Positions 5,725-12,911 of a stretch of 14,960 nucleotides of DNA are shown here, piece by piece. The first letter of the stretch is position 1. Every line of letters begins with the position of its first letter. This DNA comes from Erysipelotrichaceae bacterium (GTDB lineage: Bacteria > Bacillota_I > Bacilli_A > Erysipelotrichales > Erysipelotrichaceae), in the NCBI GenBank assembly GCA_024709285.1, contig JANJWY010000058.1:1-14960 (forward strand), in the 5' to 3' direction. The position numbers were made by a program, and so were the translations under genes. The notes beneath the pieces are model-generated. The model saw nothing but the letters and a program-made list of their open reading frames with translations, did not search any database and was not told where the DNA came from.

Positions 5725-6789
5725 ATGTTTAAAATACTAGTAATGAATCTTGGATCGACATCATCGAAAGCGGCGATATTTGAAAATGAGGTCATGGTGA
5801 AATCTACGACGATCCGCCACACTTCTTCAGAAATCAGCTCCTTTCATAAGGTGCTCGATCAGCAGGATTTCCGGCGCGAAGCCGTTGAGAAATGGATGCG
5901 CGAGGAGAATATCGCATTTGAATCGTTGGATTGCATTTGCGTGCGTGGCGGTGTGGTCAAACCATTGCCGGGAGGCACGTATTGGGTATCGAAAGAAGTC
6001 ATCGATGATATCCTGGCGGAGAAATATGGAAACCATGTGACCAATGTCGGAAACTGCATCGGTTATTACTGGGGTGAGAAGTACAATAAGCCGGTCATTT
6101 TCGTGGATGCTCCGGTTACGGATGATTTGTGCGTGCTTGCCCGCTATTCGGGTCTTAAGACCGTTCACCGTCGCAGTGTGTTTCATGCCTTGAACCAAAA
6201 GCAGATTGCCCGCCAGTATGCGAAGGATATCGGTGAGGATGTTTTGAAACTGAATCTGATCGTTTGTCATATGGGTGGCGGGATTTCTGTGGGTGCTCAC
6301 CGCAAAGGTCAGGTCATTGATGTTAATAACGCCCTTGATGGTGAAGGACCTTTCTCACCGGAGCGCAGCGGCGGATTGAGCTGTTTTGCCGTACTTGATC
6401 TTGTCGAAGAATTTCGAGGGGATACACAACAGGTGCGTAAACTGTTGGTCGGCGGTGGCGGACTGGTTTCCTATCTTGGATCGAACAATGTTCAGCAAAT
6501 CATGTTGCAGGCACAGCAGGATGATGAGGCCAAGCGGGTGATCGATGCAATGATTTATCAGATGGCTAAAGAAATCGGAGCGATGGCTACGGTGCTTGAA
6601 GGTAAAGTCGATCAGATCTTGCTGACCGGCGGCTTGGCATACAATGAGTATATATGCAAATCACTGAGTGAGCGTGTCGAATGGATTGCCGGAGTCAAAG
6701 TTTATCCCGGAGAGGATGAACTTGCGGCTCTAGCCATGGGAGCCTTGCGATTTCTGAATAAAGAAGAAGAAGCTCAAAGTTACAACTGA
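5725..6789 (+). CDS. buk: Butyrate kinase-type acyl kinase (acetokinase family)
   Basis: This 354-residue protein belongs to the ASKHA-fold acetate/butyrate kinase family, which reversibly transfers phosphate between an acyl-phosphate and ADP. NLGSTSSK (residues 8-15) is the first phosphate-binding loop. HMGGGISVGAHRKG and the following DVNNALDGEGPFSPERSGG are signature stretches of butyrate kinase rather than acetate kinase. FHALNQKQIARQYAK is also typical. Length equals the butyrate kinase norm. I chose 5725 because GGGAGG ends at 5718, which is 6 nt away; the ATG at 5719 would touch the binding site. TGTAAAAT at 5692-5699 could be a -10. No phosphotransbutyrylase is adjacent, so the substrate (butyryl, branched-chain or propionyl phosphate) is uncertain. 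Residues equivalent to the usual DPVVVDE read DAPVTDD. Confidence 0.88.
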   Translation: MFKILVMNLGSTSSKAAIFENEVMVKSTTIRHTSSEISSFHKVLDQQDFRREAVEKWMREENIAFESLDCICVRGGVVKPLPGGTYWVSKEVIDDILAEKYGNHVTNVGNCIGYYWGEKYNKPVIFVDAPVTDDLCVLARYSGLKTVHRRSVFHALNQKQIARQYAKDIGEDVLKLNLIVCHMGGGISVGAHRKGQVIDVNNALDGEGPFSPERSGGLSCFAVLDLVEEFRGDTQQVRKLLVGGGGLVSYLGSNNVQQIMLQAQQDDEAKRVIDAMIYQMAKEIGAMATVLEGKVDQILLTGGLAYNEYICKSLSERVEWIAGVKVYPGEDELAALAMGALRFLNKEEEAQSYN

Positions 6790-6799
6790 AAAAAGGGTA

Positions 6800-6827
6800 T
6801 TGATTAAAAATATTTCTATTCTATAAT
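6800..6827 (+). promoter_or_regulatory. Promoter for the TPR-like protein/esterase pair
   Basis: TTGATT (6800-6805) and a perfect TATAAT (6822-6827) are 16 nt apart. Transcription would start near 6834 and give a leader of about 96 nt. The -10 lies exactly in the loop of the inverted repeat at 6806-6845. Confidence 0.55.
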
Positions 6828-6845
6828 ATGAGTAGAGATATTTTT
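6806..6845 (+). terminator. AT-rich 16-bp hairpin after buk (terminator or operator)
   Basis: The arms at 6806-6821 (AAAAATATTTCTATTC) and 6830-6845 (GAGTAGAGATATTTTT) pair over all 16 positions as RNA, with two G-U wobbles, around the 8-nt loop TATAATAT. The right arm ends in five T residues, so it can act as a weak terminator for buk. Because it brackets the promoter -10, an operator role is equally possible. Confidence 0.5.
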
Positions 6846-6851
6846 ATTTGC

Positions 6852-6876
6852 GTTATTTTCAAAAAATTGAAATAAC
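6852..6876. repeat. Inverted repeat in the leader of the TPR-like gene
   Basis: GTTATTTTCAA (6852-6862) and TTGAAATAAC (6867-6876) are complementary over 10 bp with one bulged T and an AAAA loop. It lies in the 5' leader about 55 nt before the start codon. A further minimal hairpin AGC-GAAA-GCT followed by T residues lies at about 6889-6905. Roles are unknown. Confidence 0.4.
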
Positions 6877-6929
6877 AGTTATCCACTCAGCGAAAGCTTT
6901 TTTTGTTAGTTTGAATACGGAGGATGAAA

Positions 6930-7517
6930 ATGGAGAAGTTTGAGTACAAAGGGAAGCGTTACATTAAAATCAAGCAAGACTGGTACAGCGAAATCGGTGA
7001 GAAACAACCGTTGAAACTGGCTGTCGAACTAGATTCAGAGTTTTCGAAATCACTGTTGGAAAAAGAGGAGTCGGTCAAGAATCTGTTGGATCAGGCTGTC
7101 TATTTTATCAATAACGGAATGATTCAAAAGGCATTTGACTTTGCTCAGGAAGCCTTGCGTATGGCTGTTGTGCAAAAGGATATCTCAGCTTTGCCGATGG
7201 TCGTCGTCAAAAACGTTGATATTTTCCGTGAGATGAAACGTTACGGTGAAGGAATCGACCTGATTTTGCAAATGCGTGATAAATATCCGGAACTGTCTGT
7301 TAACCCATATGTCGAGACTGCATTAGCTGCGCTTTACTGCGATTTAAAACAAGGAGAAGCTGCTTTATTCAGTGCTGATCTGGCGACGGAATACTTTAAA
7401 AATGCCAAAAAGAAATTATCGGATGAGTGTCTGATCGTTTGGAATCGTATCAAAAGCGATTATGCTCCGCTGTATCAGCAATATAAATTATCGAAGTCCA
7501 AAGGAGCTAACGAGTAA
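6930..7517 (+). CDS. Uncharacterised TPR-like helical protein
   Basis: I do not recognise this 195-residue protein as a named family. The first 30 or so residues (EYKGKRYIKIKQDWY) look like a short beta-rich segment. The rest is predicted helical, with TPR-like features such as AVYFINNGMIQKAFDFAQEA and VETALAALYCDLKQGEAALF, which suggest a protein-binding scaffold. No signal peptide or membrane segment is visible, so it is probably cytosolic. CGGAGG (6918-6923) abuts the ATG at 6924 but is 6 nt from the ATG at 6930, so I chose 6930. Its stop overlaps the next start (TAATG), so it is co-translated with the esterase and may work with it. Confidence 0.8.
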   Translation: MEKFEYKGKRYIKIKQDWYSEIGEKQPLKLAVELDSEFSKSLLEKEESVKNLLDQAVYFINNGMIQKAFDFAQEALRMAVVQKDISALPMVVVKNVDIFREMKRYGEGIDLILQMRDKYPELSVNPYVETALAALYCDLKQGEAALFSADLATEYFKNAKKKLSDECLIVWNRIKSDYAPLYQQYKLSKSKGANE

Positions 7518-8287
7518 TGGATTATGTGTTCGAGCAATACTCTTTGAAACTGAATTTTTCCGAAAGAGATGCTGCTGTCTTTGTATATCGGCCTAAACAT
7601 ATCAATTCTGCCTTGCCATGTCTGATCATGCATGACGGTCAGAATTTATTTGATGATGACCGCGCTTCTTTCGGTGTTAGCTGGAAACTGCGTGAAGCCA
7701 TCGAAAAGCATGATCTCAAAATCATGGTCGTTGGTGTCAGTTGCGCAGATGGTCTGAATCGTTTGGATGAGTACAGTCCGTTTTACAATAAGAATATTGT
7801 CGGCTTGCGAGACTGGCTTACCCGGCCGGCCGGAGGTAAAGGGAATGAATATATTGATTGGATCGTAAATGATCTGATCGTCTGGATCAAGTCGGGATAT
7901 TCGGTTAATGAAGAATTCCTGATGGCAGGTTCAAGCATGGGTGGGCTGATTTCGATGGCGGCGATGTGCCGATATCCCCGCATGTTTACCAAGATTGCCT
8001 GTCTTTCCAATGCGTTGTGGTTTGCACCTCAAGAAATGGCTGAACTGATAGAGTCATCGGAGGTTTTGGGAAACTGTGTGTATATGGATGTCGGACTGAA
8101 CGAATCAAAAAACGAAGATGAAAGCCGGTCCTATATTCAAACTAACCGCAAGATTGCTTCTGTTTGGGCTAAGAAGGGCTTATCCAGGTTTGAATATCGT
8201 GAAATAACGGATGGCATTCATCATGAGAGTGACTGGTCGAAGCGGATCGGTGGCATAATATCCGGATTACTTGATGAAAACCGCTGA
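7517..8287 (+). CDS. Alpha/beta-hydrolase, putative esterase family
   Basis: This 256-residue protein has the plan of the esterase D/Fes-like putative esterase family. The strand and oxyanion region is CLIMHDGQNLFDD (residues 35-47). The nucleophile elbow GSSMGG (138-143) puts the catalytic serine at Ser140. GIHHESDW (233-240) fits the family pattern GxHxExxW, making His235 the likely catalytic histidine. The acid residue is less clear; Asp191 in YMDVGLNES is a candidate. There is no signal peptide, so it is probably cytosolic. Its substrate is unknown; relatives hydrolyse acyl esters, S-formylglutathione or siderophore esters. Its start overlaps the stop of the TPR-like gene by one base, and its stop codon sits in the loop of a terminator. 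Confidence 0.87.
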   Translation: MDYVFEQYSLKLNFSERDAAVFVYRPKHINSALPCLIMHDGQNLFDDDRASFGVSWKLREAIEKHDLKIMVVGVSCADGLNRLDEYSPFYNKNIVGLRDWLTRPAGGKGNEYIDWIVNDLIVWIKSGYSVNEEFLMAGSSMGGLISMAAMCRYPRMFTKIACLSNALWFAPQEMAELIESSEVLGNCVYMDVGLNESKNEDESRSYIQTNRKIASVWAKKGLSRFEYREITDGIHHESDWSKRIGGIISGLLDENR

Positions 8288-8306
8288 AAATAAGGCGGTT
8301 TTTTTT
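8277..8306 (+). terminator. Terminator after the esterase gene
   Basis: AAAACCGC (8277-8284) pairs with GCGGTTTT (8295-8302), and the T-run continues to 8306. The esterase stop TGA (8285-8287) is in the loop. Confidence 0.87.
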
Positions 8307-8316
8307 ATTGAATTTA

Positions 8317-8344
8317 TTGCATTTATTTAGTAATACTGTATAAT
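8317..8344 (+). promoter_or_regulatory. Promoter of the spermidine operon
   Basis: TTGCAT (8317-8322) and a perfect TATAAT (8339-8344), directly preceded by TG, are 16 nt apart. Transcription would begin near 8351, ahead of AGGAGG at 8364-8369. No riboswitch-like structure fits in this short leader. Confidence 0.7.
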
Positions 8345-8376
8345 ATGTTTTGTTTTATTAAACAGGAGGGCTTATG

Positions 8377-9201
8377 ATGAACAATGGCAAAATTGCTTTG
8401 TACGGTTTCAATAACCTGACCAAAACACTGAGCTTCAATATCTATGATGTTAACTTCGCCAAAAGCGAGAAAGAGCGAAAGAATTATCTGGCATATATTG
8501 ATGAGCAATACAATGCCGAGCGTCTGACCAAAATCTTATGTGATGTCACCGATATTATCGGTGCTCACGTTTTGAATATTGCCAAACAAGATTATGATCC
8601 GCAGGGTGCAAGCGTGACCGTACTGATATCCGAAGATCCCATCGAAGAAAATTTCGTCGATCCAACGTGTAACTTAGGGATGGGCGTTTTTAATGAAAGT
8701 CAGACGGTGGTCGCTCATTTGGATAAAAGTCATGTGACTGTCCACTCATACCCCGAATACCATCCCGATCATGCGATTTCGACCTTCCGGGTAGATATCG
8801 ATGTTTCGACGTGCGGAACGATTTCACCACTGAACGCCCTAGATTATCTGATCAGCTGTTTTGATTCAGACATCATTACCATTGATTACCGTGTCCGCGG
8901 ATTTACCCGTGACATTGATCGCAAAAAACATTTCATCGATCATAAAATAACTTCCATTCAACAATATATCAATAAAGAAACATTGAAAAACTACGATGCC
9001 GTGGATATCAATGTGTATCAATCCAATATTTTCCATACCAAAATGATGGTGAACAATATCGAACTTCAAAACTATTTGTACAACACGGACAAGGATGAGT
9101 TGAAACCGGTGGTACGCCGTGAAATTACCAATGCACTGTATAAGGAAATGATTGAAATTTTCAGCGGTTCGAATATTTATGAGGATTCTGTCAATGACTA
9201 A
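8377..9201 (+). CDS. speD: S-adenosylmethionine decarboxylase proenzyme (E. coli type)
   Basis: SpeD decarboxylates S-adenosylmethionine to supply the aminopropyl donor for spermidine. The proenzyme cleaves itself and converts a serine to the pyruvoyl cofactor. Numbering from the ATG at 8374, cleavage is expected between Lys118 and Ser119 in AHLDKSHVTVHSYPE, and the catalytic cysteine is Cys147 in DVSTCGTISPL. YRVRGFTRDI and NIFHTKMM also match the long E. coli enzyme (264 residues) closely. This is the long class, unlike the short SpeD of Bacillus subtilis (about 126 residues). Two ATGs are adjacent: 8377 is 7 nt from AGGAGG and 8374 only 4 nt, so I prefer 8377 (274 residues). It is the first gene of a four-gene spermidine operon and overlaps speA by 8 nt. 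Confidence 0.96.
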   Translation: MNNGKIALYGFNNLTKTLSFNIYDVNFAKSEKERKNYLAYIDEQYNAERLTKILCDVTDIIGAHVLNIAKQDYDPQGASVTVLISEDPIEENFVDPTCNLGMGVFNESQTVVAHLDKSHVTVHSYPEYHPDHAISTFRVDIDVSTCGTISPLNALDYLISCFDSDIITIDYRVRGFTRDIDRKKHFIDHKITSIQQYINKETLKNYDAVDINVYQSNIFHTKMMVNNIELQNYLYNTDKDELKPVVRREITNALYKEMIEIFSGSNIYEDSVND

Positions 9202-10645
9202 ACGCGATCAGAATCGCACACTGATCGTCGAGGCATTGAGCGATCAGGTCAATCAGCGCATCGTTTCTTTTGATGTTCCCGGTCATAAACAAGGCAAAGG
9301 AAATCCGCTGCTTCGAGACTTTTTGGGTGACAAAGCCATTCAATATGATTTAAACTCACGTAAACCATTGGACTATTTATGCTCACCGACCGGAGTGATT
9401 CTGGAAGCCGAGGAAATCGCAACCGAAGCTTTCGGAGCCGGTCACGCATTTTTTATTGTCGGAGGAACGACGGCGGCCGTACAGACGATGGTGATGTCTG
9501 CCTGTAAACAAGGCGATAAAATCATCTTGCCCCGAAATGTCCACCGCTCGGCAATCAATGCACTCATACTGACCGGAGCGATTCCGATTTATGTCAATCC
9601 CGGCATTGATGAAAAACTGGGTATCGGTCTGGGAATGTCAAAGTCCGATATCGAAGAGGCCATTTTGGCCAATCCGGATGTCAAAGCCGTATTCGTCAAC
9701 AATCCGACGTATTATGTCATTTGTGGCGATCTTAAGGGTATCGTTGAAATTGCGCATCGACATGGTGTAAAAGTGTTAGTCGATGAAGCCCATGGCACGC
9801 ATTTTTACTTTGGTGATGATTTGCCGATCAGTGCGATGGCTGCCGGTGCCGATATGGCGGCGGTAAGCATGCACAAAACCGGCGGATCTCTGACGCAGAG
9901 TTCATTTCTGCTCATTAAAGATGCTGCTTCAACAAGTTATGTCCGTTCAATACTCAATCTGACCCACACGACCAGCGGATCTTATTTGCTGTTGGCATCC
10001 TTAGACATTGCCCGAAAACATCTGGCTTTGGAAGGGAAGGTCGTATTTAAGAAAGTATCCGATCTGACCCGCTATGCCCGCGAAGAAATCCGTAAAGTTA
10101 AAGGATATATACCTTTTGATGAAGAACTGATCAATGGCGATACGATTTTCAACGTTGATCCGACCAAGTTCTCGATTTTTACCAGGGACATCGGTCTGAC
10201 CGGTATCGAGATTGCCGATATATTAAGAGATGAATATGACATTCAAATCGAATTCGGTGATTTGGGAAATATTTTGGCCATTATCTCCGTGGGAGATACC
10301 GCTTTGAAGGTTGAGCGTCTGTTAGGAGCTCTGACCGATATCAAACGCAAGTATGCCAAAGACCCCGCAGGCATGCTGACACAAGAATATATACAGCCTC
10401 TGGTTGTCAAAACACCGCGCGAAGCCTTTTATACGCCAAGCATCACAGTATCACTGGATGAAGCCATCGGCAAAGTGAGCGCAGAATCTGTCATGGCTTA
10501 CCCCCCGGGCATTCCCATATGTGCTCCGGGCGAATTAATAACGAAAGAAATCGTCGAAATGATCCACTATGCCAAATCCAAGGGCAGCTTTATTACCGGC
10601 CCAAAGGATACAAGCATTGCGACCATCGATGTATTGGAGGATTGA
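9194..10645 (+). CDS. speA: Arginine decarboxylase (PLP, Orn/Lys/Arg decarboxylase family)
   Basis: This 483-residue fold-type-I decarboxylase matches the short Bacillus SpeA type (about 490 residues) rather than the large inducible enterobacterial enzymes. FDVPGHKQGKGN (26-37) is the family N-terminal signature. VDEAHG (Asp197, His200) contacts the PLP ring, and SMHKTGG places the Schiff-base lysine at Lys228. The C-terminal domain with YPPGIPICAPGE is typical. The family includes lysine and ornithine decarboxylases, so arginine is inferred from the agmatinase in the same operon, which needs agmatine. The start at 9194 overlaps the speD stop (ATGACTAA) and has GAGGA 8 nt upstream; an upstream in-frame ATG at 9152 lies inside speD and lacks the family N-terminus. 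Confidence 0.92.
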   Translation: MTKRDQNRTLIVEALSDQVNQRIVSFDVPGHKQGKGNPLLRDFLGDKAIQYDLNSRKPLDYLCSPTGVILEAEEIATEAFGAGHAFFIVGGTTAAVQTMVMSACKQGDKIILPRNVHRSAINALILTGAIPIYVNPGIDEKLGIGLGMSKSDIEEAILANPDVKAVFVNNPTYYVICGDLKGIVEIAHRHGVKVLVDEAHGTHFYFGDDLPISAMAAGADMAAVSMHKTGGSLTQSSFLLIKDAASTSYVRSILNLTHTTSGSYLLLASLDIARKHLALEGKVVFKKVSDLTRYAREEIRKVKGYIPFDEELINGDTIFNVDPTKFSIFTRDIGLTGIEIADILRDEYDIQIEFGDLGNILAIISVGDTALKVERLLGALTDIKRKYAKDPAGMLTQEYIQPLVVKTPREAFYTPSITVSLDEAIGKVSAESVMAYPPGIPICAPGELITKEIVEMIHYAKSKGSFITGPKDTSIATIDVLED

Positions 10646-10648
10646 ATC

Positions 10649-11503
10649 ATGGAACTATGGTATACCGAACAACATACGGACAATGTCCGCTTCTCAATTT
10701 TAGTCGATCAGCAGCTTTATCAGGGTCAAAGCGAATTTCAGCGCATTGATGTTTTTCATTCCAAAGAGTTTGGCAAGTTTTTCACCCTTGACGGACTGAT
10801 GATGGTAACGGAAAAAGATGAATTCATCTATCACGATATGATCGTCCATGTACCGATGGCAACCAATCCGGATATCAAACGGGTGTTGGTCATCGGCGCC
10901 GGAGATGGCGGAACCGTTCGCGAACTCTGCCGTTATCCGGGTATCGAGCATATCGATATGGTCGAAATCGACAAGCTGGTCGTCGATGTCTGTCTGGAAT
11001 TCTTCCCGACAACCACCGTCAGCCTTCATGATCCGCGTGTTCATATTTTCTATGAGGACGGGTTGAAGTTTGTCCGTTCCCGTGTAAATGAATATGATTT
11101 GATCATTGTTGATTCCACCGATCCTTTCGGCCCGGGAGAAGGTTTGTTTACCCGTGAATTTTACGGCAACTGCTACCATGCTTTAAAAGATAACGGAATT
11201 TTGGTCAATCAGCACGAAAATCCGTACTATGATACCTATCAGCACTCGATGAAACGTGCGCATATGCGCATCAAGGAACTATTTCCGATCACCCGGGTTT
11301 ATCAGGCTCATATCCCGACGTACCCCTCCGGTCACTGGCTCTTTGGCTATGCCTCTAAGACGATCGATCCGATCAAGGACTTAAAGGGTGAAGCTTGGAC
11401 CGCGCTCAACTTAACCACGAAGTATTACAATCTTGATTTGCACATCGGATGCTTTGCGCTTCCTACATATGTACAGGAGTTGCTCTCTCATGCAACTGAA
11501 TAA
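10649..11503 (+). CDS. speE: Spermidine synthase
   Basis: SpeE transfers the aminopropyl group from decarboxylated SAM to putrescine, giving spermidine and methylthioadenosine. The 284-residue protein has an N-terminal beta domain followed by a Rossmann methyltransferase-like core. The motif VLVIGAGDGGTVRE places GAGDGG at 83-88. Glu106 and Asp108 in MVEIDK and Asp137 in YEDG bind the nucleoside part. DSTDPFGP gives the catalytic Asp155/Asp158 pair. YQAHIPTYPSGHW matches the polyamine-site region. Length matches the bacterial family (about 275-290). GGAGG lies 8 nt before the ATG and the start is 3 nt after the speA stop. It overlaps speB by 14 nt. The family also contains spermine and thermospermine synthases, but the operon supports spermidine. 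Confidence 0.96.
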   Translation: MELWYTEQHTDNVRFSILVDQQLYQGQSEFQRIDVFHSKEFGKFFTLDGLMMVTEKDEFIYHDMIVHVPMATNPDIKRVLVIGAGDGGTVRELCRYPGIEHIDMVEIDKLVVDVCLEFFPTTTVSLHDPRVHIFYEDGLKFVRSRVNEYDLIIVDSTDPFGPGEGLFTREFYGNCYHALKDNGILVNQHENPYYDTYQHSMKRAHMRIKELFPITRVYQAHIPTYPSGHWLFGYASKTIDPIKDLKGEAWTALNLTTKYYNLDLHIGCFALPTYVQELLSHATE

Positions 11504-12344
11504 AAACGTTTCTACTTTTATCGGCTGTGAAGCTGATTTTGATGAAGCCGAAATCGTTGTGATCGGTGCACCGTTTGACTCAACGACTTCGTATCGTCCG
11601 GGAACCCGGTTTGCTTCCTCGGTCATCCGTAAAGAGTCTTTTGGACTGGAAATTTATTCGCCTTATCAAGACAAAGAATTGGACACTTTATCGGTTTGTG
11701 ATGCCGGGGATTTGGATTTACCCTTTGGCAATGCTTCTAGAGCGTTGGATGTAATCGAAGAAGCAAGTGAGGAGATTCTCTCTGCCGGTAAACTGCCGTT
11801 TCTGATCGGTGGTGAACATTTGGTCACTTTGGGAATCTTCCGTGCCGTCTTTAAGAAATATCCGGAGGTGCATATCGTTCATTTCGATGCGCACACCGAC
11901 TTAAGAGATGACTATATGGGTGAAAAACTGTCACATGCCACCGTCATCCGTCGCTGCCATGATTTGATCGGTGATAAAAAAATCTATCAGTTCGGAATCC
12001 GTTCCGGAGAAAAAGCTGAATTTGAGTTTGCAAAGCATCACTTGATTCAAGAGAAATTCACAGCCCATACGATTGATTCAGCCGTGACTGACCTTGCGGG
12101 AAAACCAGTGTATCTGACTGTCGATCTCGATGTTCTCGATCCATCGCAACTGCCGGGGACCGGTACACCGGAAGCGGGCGGACTGTCTTTTGAGACGTTG
12201 CGCAGCGCTTTGATGAAAGTTGCAAGCCTGAACATTGTCGGAGTTGATGTCAACGAACTCAATCCGATGCTTGATCCTTCCGGAGCTTCGATAGCCTTGG
12301 CTTGTAAGCTGATTCGGGAACTGCTCATTGCCTTACAAAAATAA
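11490..12344 (+). CDS. speB: Agmatinase (agmatine ureohydrolase)
   Basis: This 284-residue member of the arginase/agmatinase family hydrolyses agmatine to putrescine and urea with a binuclear manganese centre. All six metal ligands are visible: His110 in GGEH, Asp133, His135 and Asp137 in FDAHTD, and Asp212 and Asp214 in VDLDVLDP. The N-terminal IGAPFDSTTSYRPGTRFA and the GTGTPEAGGLSF loop are agmatinase-like; guanidinobutyrase or arginase are less likely given the neighbours. I chose 11490 because AGGAG lies 11 nt upstream and the protein then starts like SpeB homologues; an earlier in-frame ATG at 11433 would add 19 residues inside speE. It is the last gene of the operon, and its stop lies in the terminator stem. 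Confidence 0.94.
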   Translation: MQLNKNVSTFIGCEADFDEAEIVVIGAPFDSTTSYRPGTRFASSVIRKESFGLEIYSPYQDKELDTLSVCDAGDLDLPFGNASRALDVIEEASEEILSAGKLPFLIGGEHLVTLGIFRAVFKKYPEVHIVHFDAHTDLRDDYMGEKLSHATVIRRCHDLIGDKKIYQFGIRSGEKAEFEFAKHHLIQEKFTAHTIDSAVTDLAGKPVYLTVDLDVLDPSQLPGTGTPEAGGLSFETLRSALMKVASLNIVGVDVNELNPMLDPSGASIALACKLIRELLIALQK

Positions 12345-12361
12345 CCTCGCAAGAGGTTTTT
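12343..12361 (+). terminator. Terminator of the spermidine operon
   Basis: AACCTC (12343-12348) pairs with GAGGTT (12353-12358) around a GCAA tetraloop (GNRA type), followed by further T residues. The speB stop TAA (12342-12344) overlaps the left arm. Confidence 0.82.
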
Positions 12362-12388
12362 GCTTTATAAAGCGAATAGGTGTAAGAT
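12360..12388 (+). promoter_or_regulatory. Possible promoter of the VOC gene
   Basis: TTGCTT (12360-12365) and TAAGAT (12383-12388) are 17 nt apart and just upstream of AGGAGG (12398-12403). The boxes are mediocre, but the gene sits between two terminators and needs its own promoter. Confidence 0.4.
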
Positions 12389-12409
12389 AGGGGTAACAGG
12401 AGGACTTTT

Positions 12410-12799
12410 ATGAAAATCCAACATGTTGCCCTTTGGTGCACAGAAATCGAAGTGACCCGTGAATTCTATATCAGTTATTTTAATGCGACGTCCAATGCGA
12501 AGTATGTCAATCCCAGTACGGGATTTCAGTCATATTTTCTTATATTTGACAACGATGTAAGGATAGAGTTGATGTTTAAACCAACTGTCCAGGCTCGTTT
12601 AAGCAGAATCGAAGATGAACATATCGGATTCGCTCGTTTGTCTTTTAAAGTAGAGAATGAGGAGGCTGTCGACGCATTGACTGAACAGTTGAGAAGTGAC
12701 GGATACCGGATTATTTCCAACCCTCGAACAACGGGGGACGGGTATTATGGAAGCGTCGTCATCGATCCGGATGGCAACCGCATCGAAATCACAGTTTAA
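12410..12799 (+). CDS. VOC-superfamily (glyoxalase/dioxygenase fold) protein
   Basis: This 129-residue protein has the vicinal-oxygen-chelate fold of two beta-alpha-beta-beta-beta modules. The first opens with IQHVALWCTEIEVTREFYISYF. The second ends with GYYGSVVIDPDGNRIEI, the classic VOC terminal motif. His5, Glu54 in RIELMF and Glu127 near the C-terminus sit where metal ligands are often found. The superfamily covers lactoylglutathione lyases, dioxygenases and drug-binding resistance proteins, and the sequence does not say which applies. AGGAGG lies 6 nt upstream. It is a single-gene unit between the spermidine operon terminator and its own terminator, with no evident functional link to either side. 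Confidence 0.87.
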   Translation: MKIQHVALWCTEIEVTREFYISYFNATSNAKYVNPSTGFQSYFLIFDNDVRIELMFKPTVQARLSRIEDEHIGFARLSFKVENEEAVDALTEQLRSDGYRIISNPRTTGDGYYGSVVIDPDGNRIEITV

Positions 12800-12828
12800 G
12801 TACAAGAAACGTTGAATTGTGTGCAGTT

Positions 12829-12853
12829 AATCACCAGAGATGGTGATTTTTTT
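12829..12853 (+). terminator. Terminator after the VOC gene
   Basis: AATCACCA (12829-12836) pairs with TGGTGATT (12841-12848) around a GAGA tetraloop (GNRA type), followed by T residues to 12853. Confidence 0.88.
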
Positions 12854-12874
12854 ATGTGAAAATTGCAATATAAC

Positions 12875-12903
12875 TATACATTTTAAGGTCATTTAGATAT
12901 AAT
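12875..12903 (+). promoter_or_regulatory. Promoter of the mraZ division cluster
   Basis: TATACA (12875-12880) and a perfect TATAAT (12898-12903) are separated by 17 nt. Transcription would begin near 12910, directly before the MraZ-box repeats. Confidence 0.68.
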
Positions 12904-12911
12904 GGTGGTAC

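Noticed and set aside
5827..6300. 157-codon open frame antisense to buk
   Set aside because: It is a shadow of the conserved kinase reading frame, with no recognisable domain.
6879..6887. DnaA-box-like TTATCCACT
   Set aside because: It matches 8 of 9 consensus positions but stands alone, with no cluster or nearby dnaA/dnaN genes, so an origin is not supported.
10700..11179. 159-codon open frame antisense to speE
   Set aside because: It lies wholly opposite a well-supported gene, with no family features and no matching ribosome binding site.
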